Source of the DNA: JANXXV01 sp038230275
Lineage (GTDB): Bacteria; Acidobacteriota; Terriglobia; Bryobacterales; Bryobacteraceae
Reading direction: 5' to 3'
Assembly: GCA_038230275.1 (NCBI GenBank)
Contig: JBBRNO010000094.1
Span: forward strand, 1 to 25,892
Length of the DNA: 25,892 nucleotides
Shown here: positions 6,990-15,538 of the stretch, in pieces
Position numbering within the stretch: position 1 is the stretch's first letter
How the letters are laid out: every line of letters begins with the position of its first letter
Made by a program: the position numbers and the translations under genes
Notes under the pieces: model-generated
Told to the model about the DNA's origin: nothing
The model's input: only the letters and a program-made list of their open reading frames with translations
The model's database searches: none

Positions 6990-9900
6990 CTAGAACTTAA
7001 AGCTAATAGACAACTGCATGATCCGCGGAGTCCGCGTTGAGGTAACCTGACCGAACTGGCCATTCACCTGTTTTCCCGTTGGATCGAAACGCGCAGTCGT
7101 ATCCACGCCCGCAAACTGCGTATGATTGAAAGCGTTGTAGAGTTCGCAGCGAAGCTGGAACAGCCGGACGTCGCTTCCCAACACCCGGAAATTCTTGAAT
7201 CCCGAAATATCCCAGTTGTTGAAGCCAGGGCCCCGGAAGATATCCTTCGGCGCGTTTCCGAAACTTCCCTTCGGGGGGCGGGACACCACCGAAGTGTTGA
7301 AGAATTGTTGGAACGTGCGATCACCGTAGCTCTTGGACGCCTTGCCGGTCAGGATCACGCGGCCGCCATCGCCGCCTCCGGTGATTTCCTGTCCATCCGT
7401 CGTTTGGTAGTTCAGACCGGTCGGGAAACCACTGGCGAAGGTGGTGACGCCCGAGACCTGCCAGTTGTCAAGCGCCTGCCGGACGGCGAAGTTGTTCCAC
7501 AGCGTGCTGGCGCGCGGAAGGTCCCAGGAGTAATTCAGAACAAAAACATGCGTCTGGTCGAAGCCGGCCCTGCCGTAAAGCCACGATTTGGCCTTCTGGT
7601 AAGTGGGGATTACGCCGCCGTCTCCATCGGTTAAATCCATCGTCTTCGACCACGTATAAGCGACGCCGAACTGAACGCCTTTGGTGAATCTACGGTTCAC
7701 TGTAACCTGAAGTCCGTTGTAATTCGACGTGCCCGAATTCTCCACGTACGTAACACCTCCGAGGCCCGAATAGGGACGGAAAAAGTCGTCGCCAAGGAAC
7801 CCCGCTGGATTTGCGGGGTCGGCATTCTGCGGTAGGAATCGCGCCCCGTATGGCACCAGGTTGATGTTTCTTGCCTGCTCCAGGTGACGCCCCACGTTTC
7901 CCACGTAACCTGCACTCACTACGGTTCCGGCGCCGACGTTACGCTGGATGTTGAAGTTATAACTATAGACCGAAGGTGTGATGGGGTTCTTCTCAAGGCC
8001 TTGCACTGTAGGCGGAAAGAGAGTGTTCGCCGAGTTCAGAAAATTGGTGAGATCTCCGTAGTACACCACCGGGTTGTATTGCACGGGGCCATGGGTGAGA
8101 TTGTTCCACACCATTTCATGCGCCGAAAGCGTCATTTCCTTCGTGATTCCAAAACCGCCGCGAACAGCGGTTTTGCCGTCTCCAAAAACGTCGTACGCGA
8201 ATCCGAACCTGGGGGCGAATTGCATGGGGGCTGCATTGCGGAATCCGTTCGGATAAGTTTTGTCAGCCGAACTGGTCAGTCCATTGGCGGAGTCTCCAAT
8301 ACCGGGCACGTAAGAACCGATCAGAACTGGCGACACGAATGCCCCTATGACCGGATTTTGGCCGGCACGTTTCCCCGTGGCCGGGTCGAGCGCAGGCCGG
8401 ATGAGAGGTGGCGCCTTCTTCGGATCATAACGTTCCAGGATGAAGGCGCCCGCATTGCCATTGACGTAGCGGTACGGCGAACCCCAGGAAAAGCGCATAC
8501 CGTAATCAAGAGTCAACCGGCGGTTCACTTTCCATGTATCCTGGGCGAACCATTCGTACAGCAGGTGAGTAACGGGAGCGTCGTTCCTGGTGGTGGCTTC
8601 TGTGTAGGACTTGAAATTCCCCAGCAGCGCGTTGGCAAACGCGTAATTCGCATCGAACGGATTGTTAGTGTCCTTTCCAAAATCGAACGTGCCGAAACCG
8701 TTGCCCTTGATTCCTTTGTTGGTCCAGTTCTGCTCCAGCAGGAAGCCGAACTTGAAGAGATGGCCGCCGCGGTTAGCGGTGAAGTTATCGCGGAATTCGT
8801 ACATGTGGTCGGTTTGATCCAGCGGGAACCGGTCATCCAGCGTGAAGGAGGGCGCGCTGGGCACTCCACCGAACAGAACCTGTGGCAATACGTTCAGCGG
8901 ATTATTTTCCGGGTGGAACTGTTTGATATTGATCCCGATTGCCTTCCTGGATAGGAAGTCGACCTCGTCAGGCGACGTAAGCCTCGACGATTCCCCTCCC
9001 CACCGCCGTCCGAACGACGCTTCGTTGAGGAGTGTCGGGCTGATCGTCCGGCTGTAGTTCACATTGATCGAATGAGACGGGAAAGCGTAATGGTGGCGGA
9101 CCAGAGGCCACGGCGGTCCAATGTTGATGCCGTATCCTTGTTGATCGGAGTAGTAGTCCCGGAACCGCACCGTCAACCGATCCTTGTTTGAGATGTTGTA
9201 GTCCACCTTGGCGAGCTCGGTATTCTTCGGCTGATCGAAAATGCGCTGGTACTGGTAATTGTAGTTGCCCTTGGTGATGTTACGGTCAAGGATATTCGGC
9301 TGGGGGTATATTTTGAAAAGACTCTGGCCATCGCGATTGATTCGATCGGTTGGAATTGTGTTGCCCGGGAATGGAGCGTGAGTTGTTGGATCTATGATCG
9401 GGATCATCACTCCGTTCAGATCGAGGGTCTGCGAGAAGTTTCCCGCGCGCTCCAGATTGGTCGGCATCGTCAACAGAGTGGTCGCCGCCGGATAGTGGAT
9501 CGTCCACAACTCACCCGAGAAGAAGAAGAACAGTTTGTCGCGATTCGTGTTGAATTTTCCGGGAATGTAGATCGGTCCGCCTATCGTCCCGCCGTAGTTG
9601 CTGTAGCGGTATCGTGGTTTGGCGATTCCGTTCCGGTTATTAAAGAAGTCATTCGCGTTGAACTGCTCATGACGCTTATACCAGTAAGCGTTTCCGTGAA
9701 AATCCTTTGTGCCCGATTTGCTCACGAAGTTCACAAAGACTCCGGAGTTCCGGCCATACTCTGCCTGGTAATTCGTGGTCACAACTTTCGCTTCCCCGAT
9801 GGAATCCATGCTGCTCATCCCGTTAAAAGTCGATTGCGCGAAAGTGTTTGATTCGGTCTGCCCGTCAATGGCCGTGGTATTCCAGCCGCTTCTCGTGCCA

Positions 9901-10454
9901 TTGAAATTAGGAGTGGCTGTTCCGAAGTTGTTGCCCAGCGTGTCGGAATTGATTTGACCGGTAAGAGACACTCCGGGAAGAATCCGCAGCAGCGAAATCG
10001 GATCCCTCGCCTTGGCTTGAATCATACTGATCTGGGTCTCGGTGAGCGAGTGCGAAGTCTCGGAACTGCTGGTTTGCACCGTCGCTCCCTGGGCGGTGAC
10101 GGTGATCTTCTCGGAAACATCGCCAAGAGTCAGAGGAACGTTTCCCAACGAAAGGTGATCCCCGGCTTGCAGGACTTGCTTATTTCGTTCGAAGGTTCGG
10201 AAGCCCTTCATTTCCAGCCTCACCGTGTAGGTGGACGGGGGGACCGCGACAAAAGTAAATAGTCCCGATTCGTCGCTGGTCTCTGTACGGACTGTTTTGG
10301 TCCCTTCGTTGATCAGCGTCACCTGGACTTGCGGAATGATCGTTCCAGACGGGTCTGTAACAGTCCCGTTGATGGTTCCGGTGATTAGTTGTGCAAGCAC
10401 GCTGGAGCCTGCTATCAATACGGCGAGGCCTATCAGAGCCAATTGCTTCTTCAT
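6990..10454 (-). CDS. Oar-like TonB-dependent receptor with carboxypeptidase-regulatory-like domain
   Basis: Outer-membrane receptor of 1154 aa, much longer than classical TonB receptors, as is common in Acidobacteriota. The order is a signal peptide (MKKQLALIGLAVLIAGSSVLAQ), a CarboxypepD_reg-like beta domain at about 23-110 (GTVTDPSGTIIPQVQVTLIN, FVAVPPSTYTVRLEMKGF), a plug-like region with ITVTAQGATVQT and NFNGTRSGWNTTAIDGQTE, then a long beta barrel ending in phenylalanine (MQLSISFKF). ATG 10454 is preferred over an upstream in-frame ATG because TCTCCT at 10461-10466 gives a good ribosome site six bases before it. It lies 120 bases downstream of the araD-like gene in the same direction and could import oligosaccharides released by the glycosidases. 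The substrate cannot be read from sequence. No SusD partner is present. Confidence 0.9.
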   Translation of the reverse strand: MKKQLALIGLAVLIAGSSVLAQLITGTINGTVTDPSGTIIPQVQVTLINEGTKTVRTETSDESGLFTFVAVPPSTYTVRLEMKGFRTFERNKQVLQAGDHLSLGNVPLTLGDVSEKITVTAQGATVQTSSSETSHSLTETQISMIQAKARDPISLLRILPGVSLTGQINSDTLGNNFGTATPNFNGTRSGWNTTAIDGQTESNTFAQSTFNGMSSMDSIGEAKVVTTNYQAEYGRNSGVFVNFVSKSGTKDFHGNAYWYKRHEQFNANDFFNNRNGIAKPRYRYSNYGGTIGGPIYIPGKFNTNRDKLFFFFSGELWTIHYPAATTLLTMPTNLERAGNFSQTLDLNGVMIPIIDPTTHAPFPGNTIPTDRINRDGQSLFKIYPQPNILDRNITKGNYNYQYQRIFDQPKNTELAKVDYNISNKDRLTVRFRDYYSDQQGYGINIGPPWPLVRHHYAFPSHSINVNYSRTISPTLLNEASFGRRWGGESSRLTSPDEVDFLSRKAIGINIKQFHPENNPLNVLPQVLFGGVPSAPSFTLDDRFPLDQTDHMYEFRDNFTANRGGHLFKFGFLLEQNWTNKGIKGNGFGTFDFGKDTNNPFDANYAFANALLGNFKSYTEATTRNDAPVTHLLYEWFAQDTWKVNRRLTLDYGMRFSWGSPYRYVNGNAGAFILERYDPKKAPPLIRPALDPATGKRAGQNPVIGAFVSPVLIGSYVPGIGDSANGLTSSADKTYPNGFRNAAPMQFAPRFGFAYDVFGDGKTAVRGGFGITKEMTLSAHEMVWNNLTHGPVQYNPVVYYGDLTNFLNSANTLFPPTVQGLEKNPITPSVYSYNFNIQRNVGAGTVVSAGYVGNVGRHLEQARNINLVPYGARFLPQNADPANPAGFLGDDFFRPYSGLGGVTYVENSGTSNYNGLQVTVNRRFTKGVQFGVAYTWSKTMDLTDGDGGVIPTYQKAKSWLYGRAGFDQTHVFVLNYSWDLPRASTLWNNFAVRQALDNWQVSGVTTFASGFPTGLNYQTTDGQEITGGGDGGRVILTGKASKSYGDRTFQQFFNTSVVSRPPKGSFGNAPKDIFRGPGFNNWDISGFKNFRVLGSDVRLFQLRCELYNAFNHTQFAGVDTTARFDPTGKQVNGQFGQVTSTRTPRIMQLSISFKF

Positions 10455-10460
10455 GGAAGT

Positions 10461-10466
10461 TCTCCT
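10461..10466 (-). promoter_or_regulatory. Ribosome binding site of the TonB-dependent receptor gene
   Basis: AGGAGA on the minus strand, six bases before ATG 10454. It sets the start 18 bases inside the longest open frame. Confidence 0.7.
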
Positions 10467-10574
10467 GAGCACATCCGGAACATAATCCGGTTTAGACGAT
10501 GCTACCCGGAACTGCCAGCGTGATCTATAGACATCCTGCCGATCTTTGTCGCGAAGCTATCGAACGGCCCGGAT

Positions 10575-11264
10575 TCACCGCTGTCCGTAGTAAGCGCCTG
10601 TTCCGTGTTTGCGGAAGAAATGTTTATCCCTGAGGCTCGAACAGATCGAATCGATCCGCGGATTCAGCGCCATCGTCTGCATCGCCAGCATAGCCACTTC
10701 CTCCAGAACCACGGCATTGTGAGCGGCCTCGGTAGCGCTTCGGCCCCAGCAGAATGGCGCGTGGCCGGCCACCAGCACCGCCGGAGAATGCATCGGATCG
10801 AGATCCTGGAACCGCCTGACAATGGCGTTTCCAGTATTCACCTCATAGCCCTCTTTGATTTCTTCCTCAGTCAGCCGCTCCGTTATCGGGACGGATCCAT
10901 GGAAGTAGTCCGCATGCGTAGTGCCGAGACAAGGAATTTCACGGTGCGCCTGCGCCCACGCTGTGGCCGCTCGCGAGTGAGTGTGCACCACACCGCCGAT
11001 GTGCGGAAATGCCTTGTATAAAACCAGGTGTGTCGGTAAATCGGAAGAGGGCCTCAACGTGCCTTCCACCACGTTGCCATCGAGGTCCACAATCACAAAA
11101 TCCGCGGCTTTCATCTGTTCATACGGAACGCCGCTGGGCTTGATGACCACTAATCCCTGTGCCCGGTCGATTCCGCTCGCATTCCCGAAGGTATACAGAA
11201 CAAGCCCGCGGCGCACCACTTCCAGATTCGCCTCCAGTACTTCTTCACGCAGAGGCTGCAGCAT
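10575..11264 (-). CDS. araD: L-ribulose-5-phosphate 4-epimerase
   Basis: Zinc enzyme of the class II aldolase fold that interconverts L-ribulose 5-phosphate and D-xylulose 5-phosphate. The 229-residue length is normal for the family. Motifs: YTFGNASGIDR (24-34), KPSGVPYEQM (42-51), Asp75 in SSDLPTH, metal ligands His94 and His96 in VHTHSRAA, the catalytic-type Asp119 in HADYFHG, third ligand His168 in VAGHAPF, and the C-terminal KHFFRKHGTGAYYGQ that distinguishes AraD from fuculose aldolases. The start overlaps the end of the ribulokinase gene by 20 bases, with GGAG-rich sequence upstream, so the pair is translationally coupled. An L-arabinose isomerase is not in the window, so the source of L-ribulose is either elsewhere in the genome or another pathway. 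Confidence 0.92.
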   Translation of the reverse strand: MLQPLREEVLEANLEVVRRGLVLYTFGNASGIDRAQGLVVIKPSGVPYEQMKAADFVIVDLDGNVVEGTLRPSSDLPTHLVLYKAFPHIGGVVHTHSRAATAWAQAHREIPCLGTTHADYFHGSVPITERLTEEEIKEGYEVNTGNAIVRRFQDLDPMHSPAVLVAGHAPFCWGRSATEAAHNAVVLEEVAMLAMQTMALNPRIDSICSSLRDKHFFRKHGTGAYYGQR

Positions 11265-12846
11265 TATTGCTCTCCCTCACCTCCGCCGCGATTCTGCGCA
11301 AGGCCGGCAGCACGCCGCCTAACGAGACCGCCGCGGCTCCGCCTTCACCCAGCCCGAAGTACAGCTTGCGGTAAAGCGCATACATCTCTTCGTAGCGTTT
11401 GGCGGCCCGAGGATCTGGCTCGAAAACTGTATGCTTCGGACACAACGCCGCTTGTGCGTCTTCAATTGTCCGGAAAACTCCTGCCGCGAGAAACGCGAAA
11501 ATGGCCGACCCCAGACTCGTCACATCGGTCTCCGGCGTTAACACCGGTTTGTTCAGCACATCCGCATAAACCCGGTTCAGCGCCGGGTTTCGCTGTGGAA
11601 TGCCGCCGCCGTTGATCACCCGATCGATAGACACGCCGTGTTCCTGCATGCGCTCCAAAATTACACGCGTGTGAAAAGCAGTGCCCTCAATGGCCGCGAA
11701 CAGCTCATCCTGTGCCGTGTGCCCCAGGCGCCAGCCGAGTGTTGCGCCGCCCAGTTCCGGGTTCACCAGAACGGTTCGATCTCCGTTATCCCAGGTCATG
11801 CGCAGCAAGCCGGTTTGTCCCGCCTCATATCGCTCTAGACCCTCTGAGAGTTTTGCCACCGTGGTTCCCGCGCGGCGCGCAATGGCATCGAAGATATCGC
11901 CAGTGGCGGACAACCCAGCCTCAATCCCTGTCTTGCCGGGATGGACCGAGCCCTGTACCACGCCGCAAACTCCGGGAATGAGCCGAACCCCTTCGCCCGC
12001 CGCAATGATGCAGGTGGATGTGCCGACCACATTCACGACATCGCCCAACCGGCAGCCGGCTCCGATAGCATCCCAATGCGCATCAAATGCGCCCACGGGT
12101 ACCGGGATTCCCTCCCGAAGTCCAAGCATGGATGCCCACTCGGAACACAGCGTACCGGCGATATGAATAGACGTCCGATATTGGCCCTTCAATTTATCGC
12201 GAACGCCTTTCAGAAGAGGATCAACGGCCGTGAGAAAGTCATCGCTGGGCAATCCTCCCAGAGACTCGTTCCACATCCATTTATGGCCCATGGCGCAAAC
12301 GCTGCGTGGCGCTTTTTCGGGATCGGTGATGCCGCACAACACGGCCGCCACCATATCGCAGTGTTCGAAAGCCGTCACTAACTTGCTGCGTTGATCGGGA
12401 TTGTGGCGGAGCCAATGGAGGAGCTTTGCAAATCCCCATTCCGAAGAATAGACTCCGCCGCACCACTCGATAGCCTCAAGGCCCATGCGGTGCGCCGCCG
12501 AGGTAATCTCCGCCGCCTCCCGCCAGGCGCGATGATCGCACCACAAATAGTATTCGCCTAACGGTTCCAGGCCTTCGCCCACCGGGATGACACTCGAGCC
12601 GGTTGTGTCCAGCGCGATGGCTTCCACCCGATTCCCATTCACGGCTGCGCCCGCCAGCGCCTTGCGCGTCGCCTCCACCAGCGCATTCATGTGATCGGAA
12701 TGGCTCTGGGTAGCGTAGTCCGGGTCGTCCATTCTGCGGTGCAGCGGGTACTCGCCAATGCCTGATGCGAGACGGCCCTTCTCGCTGTCGACAATGGAAA
12801 CGCGCACGCTCAATGTGCCGAAATCGGCGCCCGCAACAATCGCCAT
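11245..12846 (-). CDS. araB: Ribulokinase, FGGY family
   Basis: ATP-dependent kinase, 533 aa, of the ribulokinase branch of FGGY kinases. It makes L-ribulose 5-phosphate for AraD. Motifs: VAGADFGTLSVRVSIVD (4-20, phosphate-binding loop), ALDTTGSSVIPV (78-89), YYLWCDHRAWREA (99-111), GGVYSSEWGFAKLLHW (130-145), FDAHWDAIGAG with the expected catalytic Asp255, GTSTCIIAA, and the adenine-site segment INGGGIPQRNPALNRVYADV. ATG 12846 lies five bases after the stop of the upstream epimerase gene; a longer in-frame start at 12900 would lie inside that gene and add residues before the conserved N-terminus. It overlaps araD by 20 bases. Unlike the second FGGY protein in the window, all catalytic positions look intact. 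Confidence 0.92.
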   Translation of the reverse strand: MAIVAGADFGTLSVRVSIVDSEKGRLASGIGEYPLHRRMDDPDYATQSHSDHMNALVEATRKALAGAAVNGNRVEAIALDTTGSSVIPVGEGLEPLGEYYLWCDHRAWREAAEITSAAHRMGLEAIEWCGGVYSSEWGFAKLLHWLRHNPDQRSKLVTAFEHCDMVAAVLCGITDPEKAPRSVCAMGHKWMWNESLGGLPSDDFLTAVDPLLKGVRDKLKGQYRTSIHIAGTLCSEWASMLGLREGIPVPVGAFDAHWDAIGAGCRLGDVVNVVGTSTCIIAAGEGVRLIPGVCGVVQGSVHPGKTGIEAGLSATGDIFDAIARRAGTTVAKLSEGLERYEAGQTGLLRMTWDNGDRTVLVNPELGGATLGWRLGHTAQDELFAAIEGTAFHTRVILERMQEHGVSIDRVINGGGIPQRNPALNRVYADVLNKPVLTPETDVTSLGSAIFAFLAAGVFRTIEDAQAALCPKHTVFEPDPRAAKRYEEMYALYRKLYFGLGEGGAAAVSLGGVLPALRRIAAEVRESNNAAASA

Positions 12847-12851
12847 AAGAC

Positions 12852-13877
12852 CTACCCCGCCATGGCCGACGCGAACTGATTGCCCGCCCGCCGCCAACAA
12901 TCGATCACCCTGTCGTAAAGCGGAAAATCGTCGCTATTATCAAAACCGTGCATAGCATCCACCCAGGCAATGGTTTCGCGCATCCCCTCCACAAACGGCT
13001 TTGTCTGGCGATAGCCCAGATCTCTCTTCGCCGCCGTGGTGTCAAAAATCGTATTGAAGTGGAAATGCTCGCGCACAAAACCTGCGTGCTCGGGCACGGC
13101 CTTTACAAGAGCGTCCGTAGGAATGTGAATTAGCTCAGGGTCCGGGGCGCCCATGGCTTCGGCAAGCGCTTCGTGATAGCGGTTCCAGGTAAGCCATTCA
13201 TCGCCCACCACGTGGTAGCTCTTCCCGATTGTGTTCGCATTCTTTACCGCTCCAACAAATCCGCGCGCCACGTCTTCCACATAACCCGATGCCCACAACG
13301 AAGTTCCATCTCCGTGAACGATAAGCGGCCTACCCTTCCGCAATCGATCCAGAAAGAAGGTGCCTTTACCGAATGCATGGATCACGTGGCCCCGATGACT
13401 TCCTCCGATGCCATAAGTGTGGGACGGCCGGATGATCGTCAGCGGGATCTGCCCCGCGGCGTGCGCCTGCTGAAGCATCTCCTCACACAGCACCTTGTTG
13501 GCGGCATAGTCTCCAAGCCCCCTCAGCGGTTCCTCTTCAGTGATCGGATACCGCAGCGCGGGTTTCCCATATACGTCGATTGTGCTGCACAGAATCACGT
13601 GAGCGGAACGGCCCGCAAACGCCTCAATTAAGCTCGCGGCATCCACCGGCTTGTAGGCGATCATGTCGATAACGCAGTCGAAGTCGCCGGCGCGCCGCAT
13701 ATCGGCCACGAAGCTGACACAGTTGTAGCGATCGCCTACGATTTGCCGAACCTCCGGCGGCAACACAACGCCCGACATTCCGCGGTTATAGACCGTGACG
13801 GAGTCACCGCGCTCCGTCAGTTGCCGTGTGAGGGCGGTACTGATTAGACCTGTCCCGCCGATTACAAGTACCTTCAT
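12852..13877 (-). CDS. NAD-dependent epimerase/dehydratase family protein (SDR)
   Basis: Extended short-chain dehydrogenase of 341 aa. Residues 1-31 form the nucleotide-binding start (MKVLVIGGTGLISTALTRQL) with a GGTGLIS motif, slightly different from the classical GxxGxxG. The active-site set is visible as Ser/Thr in CSTIDVYG (about 97-104) and Tyr124-x3-Lys128 in GDYAANK. HTYGIGGSHRGHVIHAF and VHGDGTSLWASGYVEDVARG are typical of sugar-nucleotide-type epimerases. The ATG overlaps the stop of the upstream GH140-like gene (ATGA), and the next gene, ribulokinase, starts five bases after its stop, so it belongs to one operon. The substrate is unknown. In a pentose operon it might act on a free sugar or sugar acid rather than a nucleotide sugar, but that is inference. 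Confidence 0.85.
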   Translation of the reverse strand: MKVLVIGGTGLISTALTRQLTERGDSVTVYNRGMSGVVLPPEVRQIVGDRYNCVSFVADMRRAGDFDCVIDMIAYKPVDAASLIEAFAGRSAHVILCSTIDVYGKPALRYPITEEEPLRGLGDYAANKVLCEEMLQQAHAAGQIPLTIIRPSHTYGIGGSHRGHVIHAFGKGTFFLDRLRKGRPLIVHGDGTSLWASGYVEDVARGFVGAVKNANTIGKSYHVVGDEWLTWNRYHEALAEAMGAPDPELIHIPTDALVKAVPEHAGFVREHFHFNTIFDTTAAKRDLGYRQTKPFVEGMRETIAWVDAMHGFDNSDDFPLYDRVIDCWRRAGNQFASAMAG

Positions 13878-15313
13878 TTCTGAAGCACCGGAGCAGTAAA
13901 CTTCTTGCCGGTATCGTCGAGTATTAAGACCCAATCGCTACCGAAGCCTTCCGATGGCGGAACAAATTCATGAGTTCCTGTGTTGTCAACGGATTCAACC
14001 TCGTTGGAAGTTCCAGTGCGCGGATTGTACCAGTAGGCCTTCAGCCGGCTGCCGGAGATCTTACCCAGATTGACAGTAAACTTCCGCCCCTGCGCACTAT
14101 AAACGAAAAGATATCCATCTCCACGCGTCGCCGATATGTAATCGGCGCCTTGCAAGGCATCGGCGACGATGGATTGATCCGGAACGCGAGACAGGAAAGG
14201 CCGCGATTCCATCAGTTCGCGAACGTACCTCATCTGATTGGCGCCGGGACGGTGAATCGCTTCATTCCAGTACAACAGGGGACCATTGATAGGTTTCCGG
14301 TTGGGTGCGTACATCTGCCATACCGAATGGTCGCCGTAAGTATGGCCGAACGCGCCCGCGAACAGATCCCAATAAGCACGCTGGCGAATGTGGGCATCGA
14401 AGGAGTAGCCGTTATCCTTGGCGCGGAAAGCGAGCGGATGATCCTCGTACAGCGGCTCGCCATCCATCACCGGCTTCACCGGCGTACGTTCGTAGTCCTT
14501 CGTAATTTTCGCCCATGGCATCACTGTATCCGCCAGCCCATGTCCGGTCTGGTGCATGTTGAAGTCAAGCCATTCGTCGTTGTGAAACCAGGTGGACGAC
14601 GTGTCACCGCCGCGGGGATGGAAGCTCATCAATACCGCTCCGTAGTCCTCTTTGCCTGAAACCCCGATGGCGATACCCTTGGCCATGGATCGCCAAATTT
14701 CCTCCACCCCGGCTCCGGTGCGGTCGCCCCCCAGTATCCAGATGATGCCCTTCCTTCCGAATCTCTTACCCAGAAACTCGCCGTAAATCTGAGCGTTTTC
14801 AGGGGTAAAGATCGTCTCGTCAGTGCGGCCCTTCACCACCCACCGCCCCCACGTAGGCAGCAGGGCTATATAGATACCTCTCTGGTTGGCCTGATCGACG
14901 ATATAGTCGACGTGGTCCCAATAGTCGTACTGTTCCGAATTGGCCGGATTGGATCCTGGCGTCACCGCCGGCCTTGCCGGATCTTTTTCGATAAGAGGCA
15001 GATCGCCGTAAGGATTCGGATCCGTAATCCCTTCCAGTTCAGCCAGCGCTACTGCCTGAATCACCGTGAATTTCTGTTTTGCTCTGGTATCCAGATATTC
15101 CACCGCCTGCTTCCTATCCAGACGGTGCAGCAGCTCCCAGCCTGTATCGGCAAGATAGAAAAACGGCTTGCCGTCCGCTTGCACCAGGAACCGTTGATTC
15201 GGACTCACCTTGAGCCGCGGGAGCACGCGGGCTTTTGCGGCCGGCGCATCGGCTGCCGTCAGCGCAGCGGGAATTGCGGCGCACAGAAGTACATTCAGAA
15301 TGGAGGATCGCAT
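13874..15313 (-). CDS. Secreted DUF4038 glycoside hydrolase (GH140/apiosidase-like)
   Basis: Exported protein of 479 aa with a signal peptide (residues 1 to about 22, PAALTAADA). It starts directly with the DUF4038 barrel (PFFYLADTGWELLHRLDRKQ, about 50-69) and lacks the DUF5060 domain of the other copy, so it is the architecture closest to characterised GH140 apiosidases. Expected acid residues by analogy are Asp197 (WILGGDRTG) and Glu286 (VMDGEPLYE). RQRAYWDLFAGAFGHTYGDH is a family signature. The C-terminal domain (AYWYNPRTGTS, SDWVLIL) is the usual small beta-sandwich. It heads a five-gene minus-strand cluster and shares an ATGA overlap with the SDR gene. The two DUF4038 proteins share the fold signatures but differ clearly in sequence, so they probably act on different linkages or aglycones. 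Confidence 0.87.
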   Translation of the reverse strand: MRSSILNVLLCAAIPAALTAADAPAAKARVLPRLKVSPNQRFLVQADGKPFFYLADTGWELLHRLDRKQAVEYLDTRAKQKFTVIQAVALAELEGITDPNPYGDLPLIEKDPARPAVTPGSNPANSEQYDYWDHVDYIVDQANQRGIYIALLPTWGRWVVKGRTDETIFTPENAQIYGEFLGKRFGRKGIIWILGGDRTGAGVEEIWRSMAKGIAIGVSGKEDYGAVLMSFHPRGGDTSSTWFHNDEWLDFNMHQTGHGLADTVMPWAKITKDYERTPVKPVMDGEPLYEDHPLAFRAKDNGYSFDAHIRQRAYWDLFAGAFGHTYGDHSVWQMYAPNRKPINGPLLYWNEAIHRPGANQMRYVRELMESRPFLSRVPDQSIVADALQGADYISATRGDGYLFVYSAQGRKFTVNLGKISGSRLKAYWYNPRTGTSNEVESVDNTGTHEFVPPSEGFGSDWVLILDDTGKKFTAPVLQK

Positions 15314-15538
15314 CGGGTCTCAGTTATCTTCCGACAAGCTTCTTACGCGTTCTATCAGGATTCTCTCGAATTGTATGAAGGAACTATCGGAACAGCCGCG
15401 GGCGAATTCCACTATGCTGAGAGGAGTGAATGCAAGCGGAAGCACTGACTTTGCGAGTATTGCGACAGATTCGGGCACGATGCGCATAGTCAAGATTCTT
15501 TTCGTTGCCGTACACTTCTATGTGGAACTCCTGAAGCC

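Noticed and set aside
7884..8954. Open frame of 356 codons on the plus strand
   Set aside because: It is antisense to the TonB-dependent receptor gene, whose barrel sequence is clearly coding, and shows no family signature.
10473..10490. ATCCGG repeated with a 12-base period upstream of the receptor gene
   Set aside because: The repeat is too short, and the word is common in this GC-rich sequence.
15382..15388. AACTATC upstream of the FGGY gene, resembling the AAAACTATC half-site
   Set aside because: Only seven bases match and no second half-site lies at a sensible distance, so chance is likely.
15430..15489. 19-codon ATG frame with GAGGAG nearby, upstream of the FGGY gene
   Set aside because: The ribosome site is only three bases from the ATG and the peptide has no run of regulatory codons that would suggest an attenuator.
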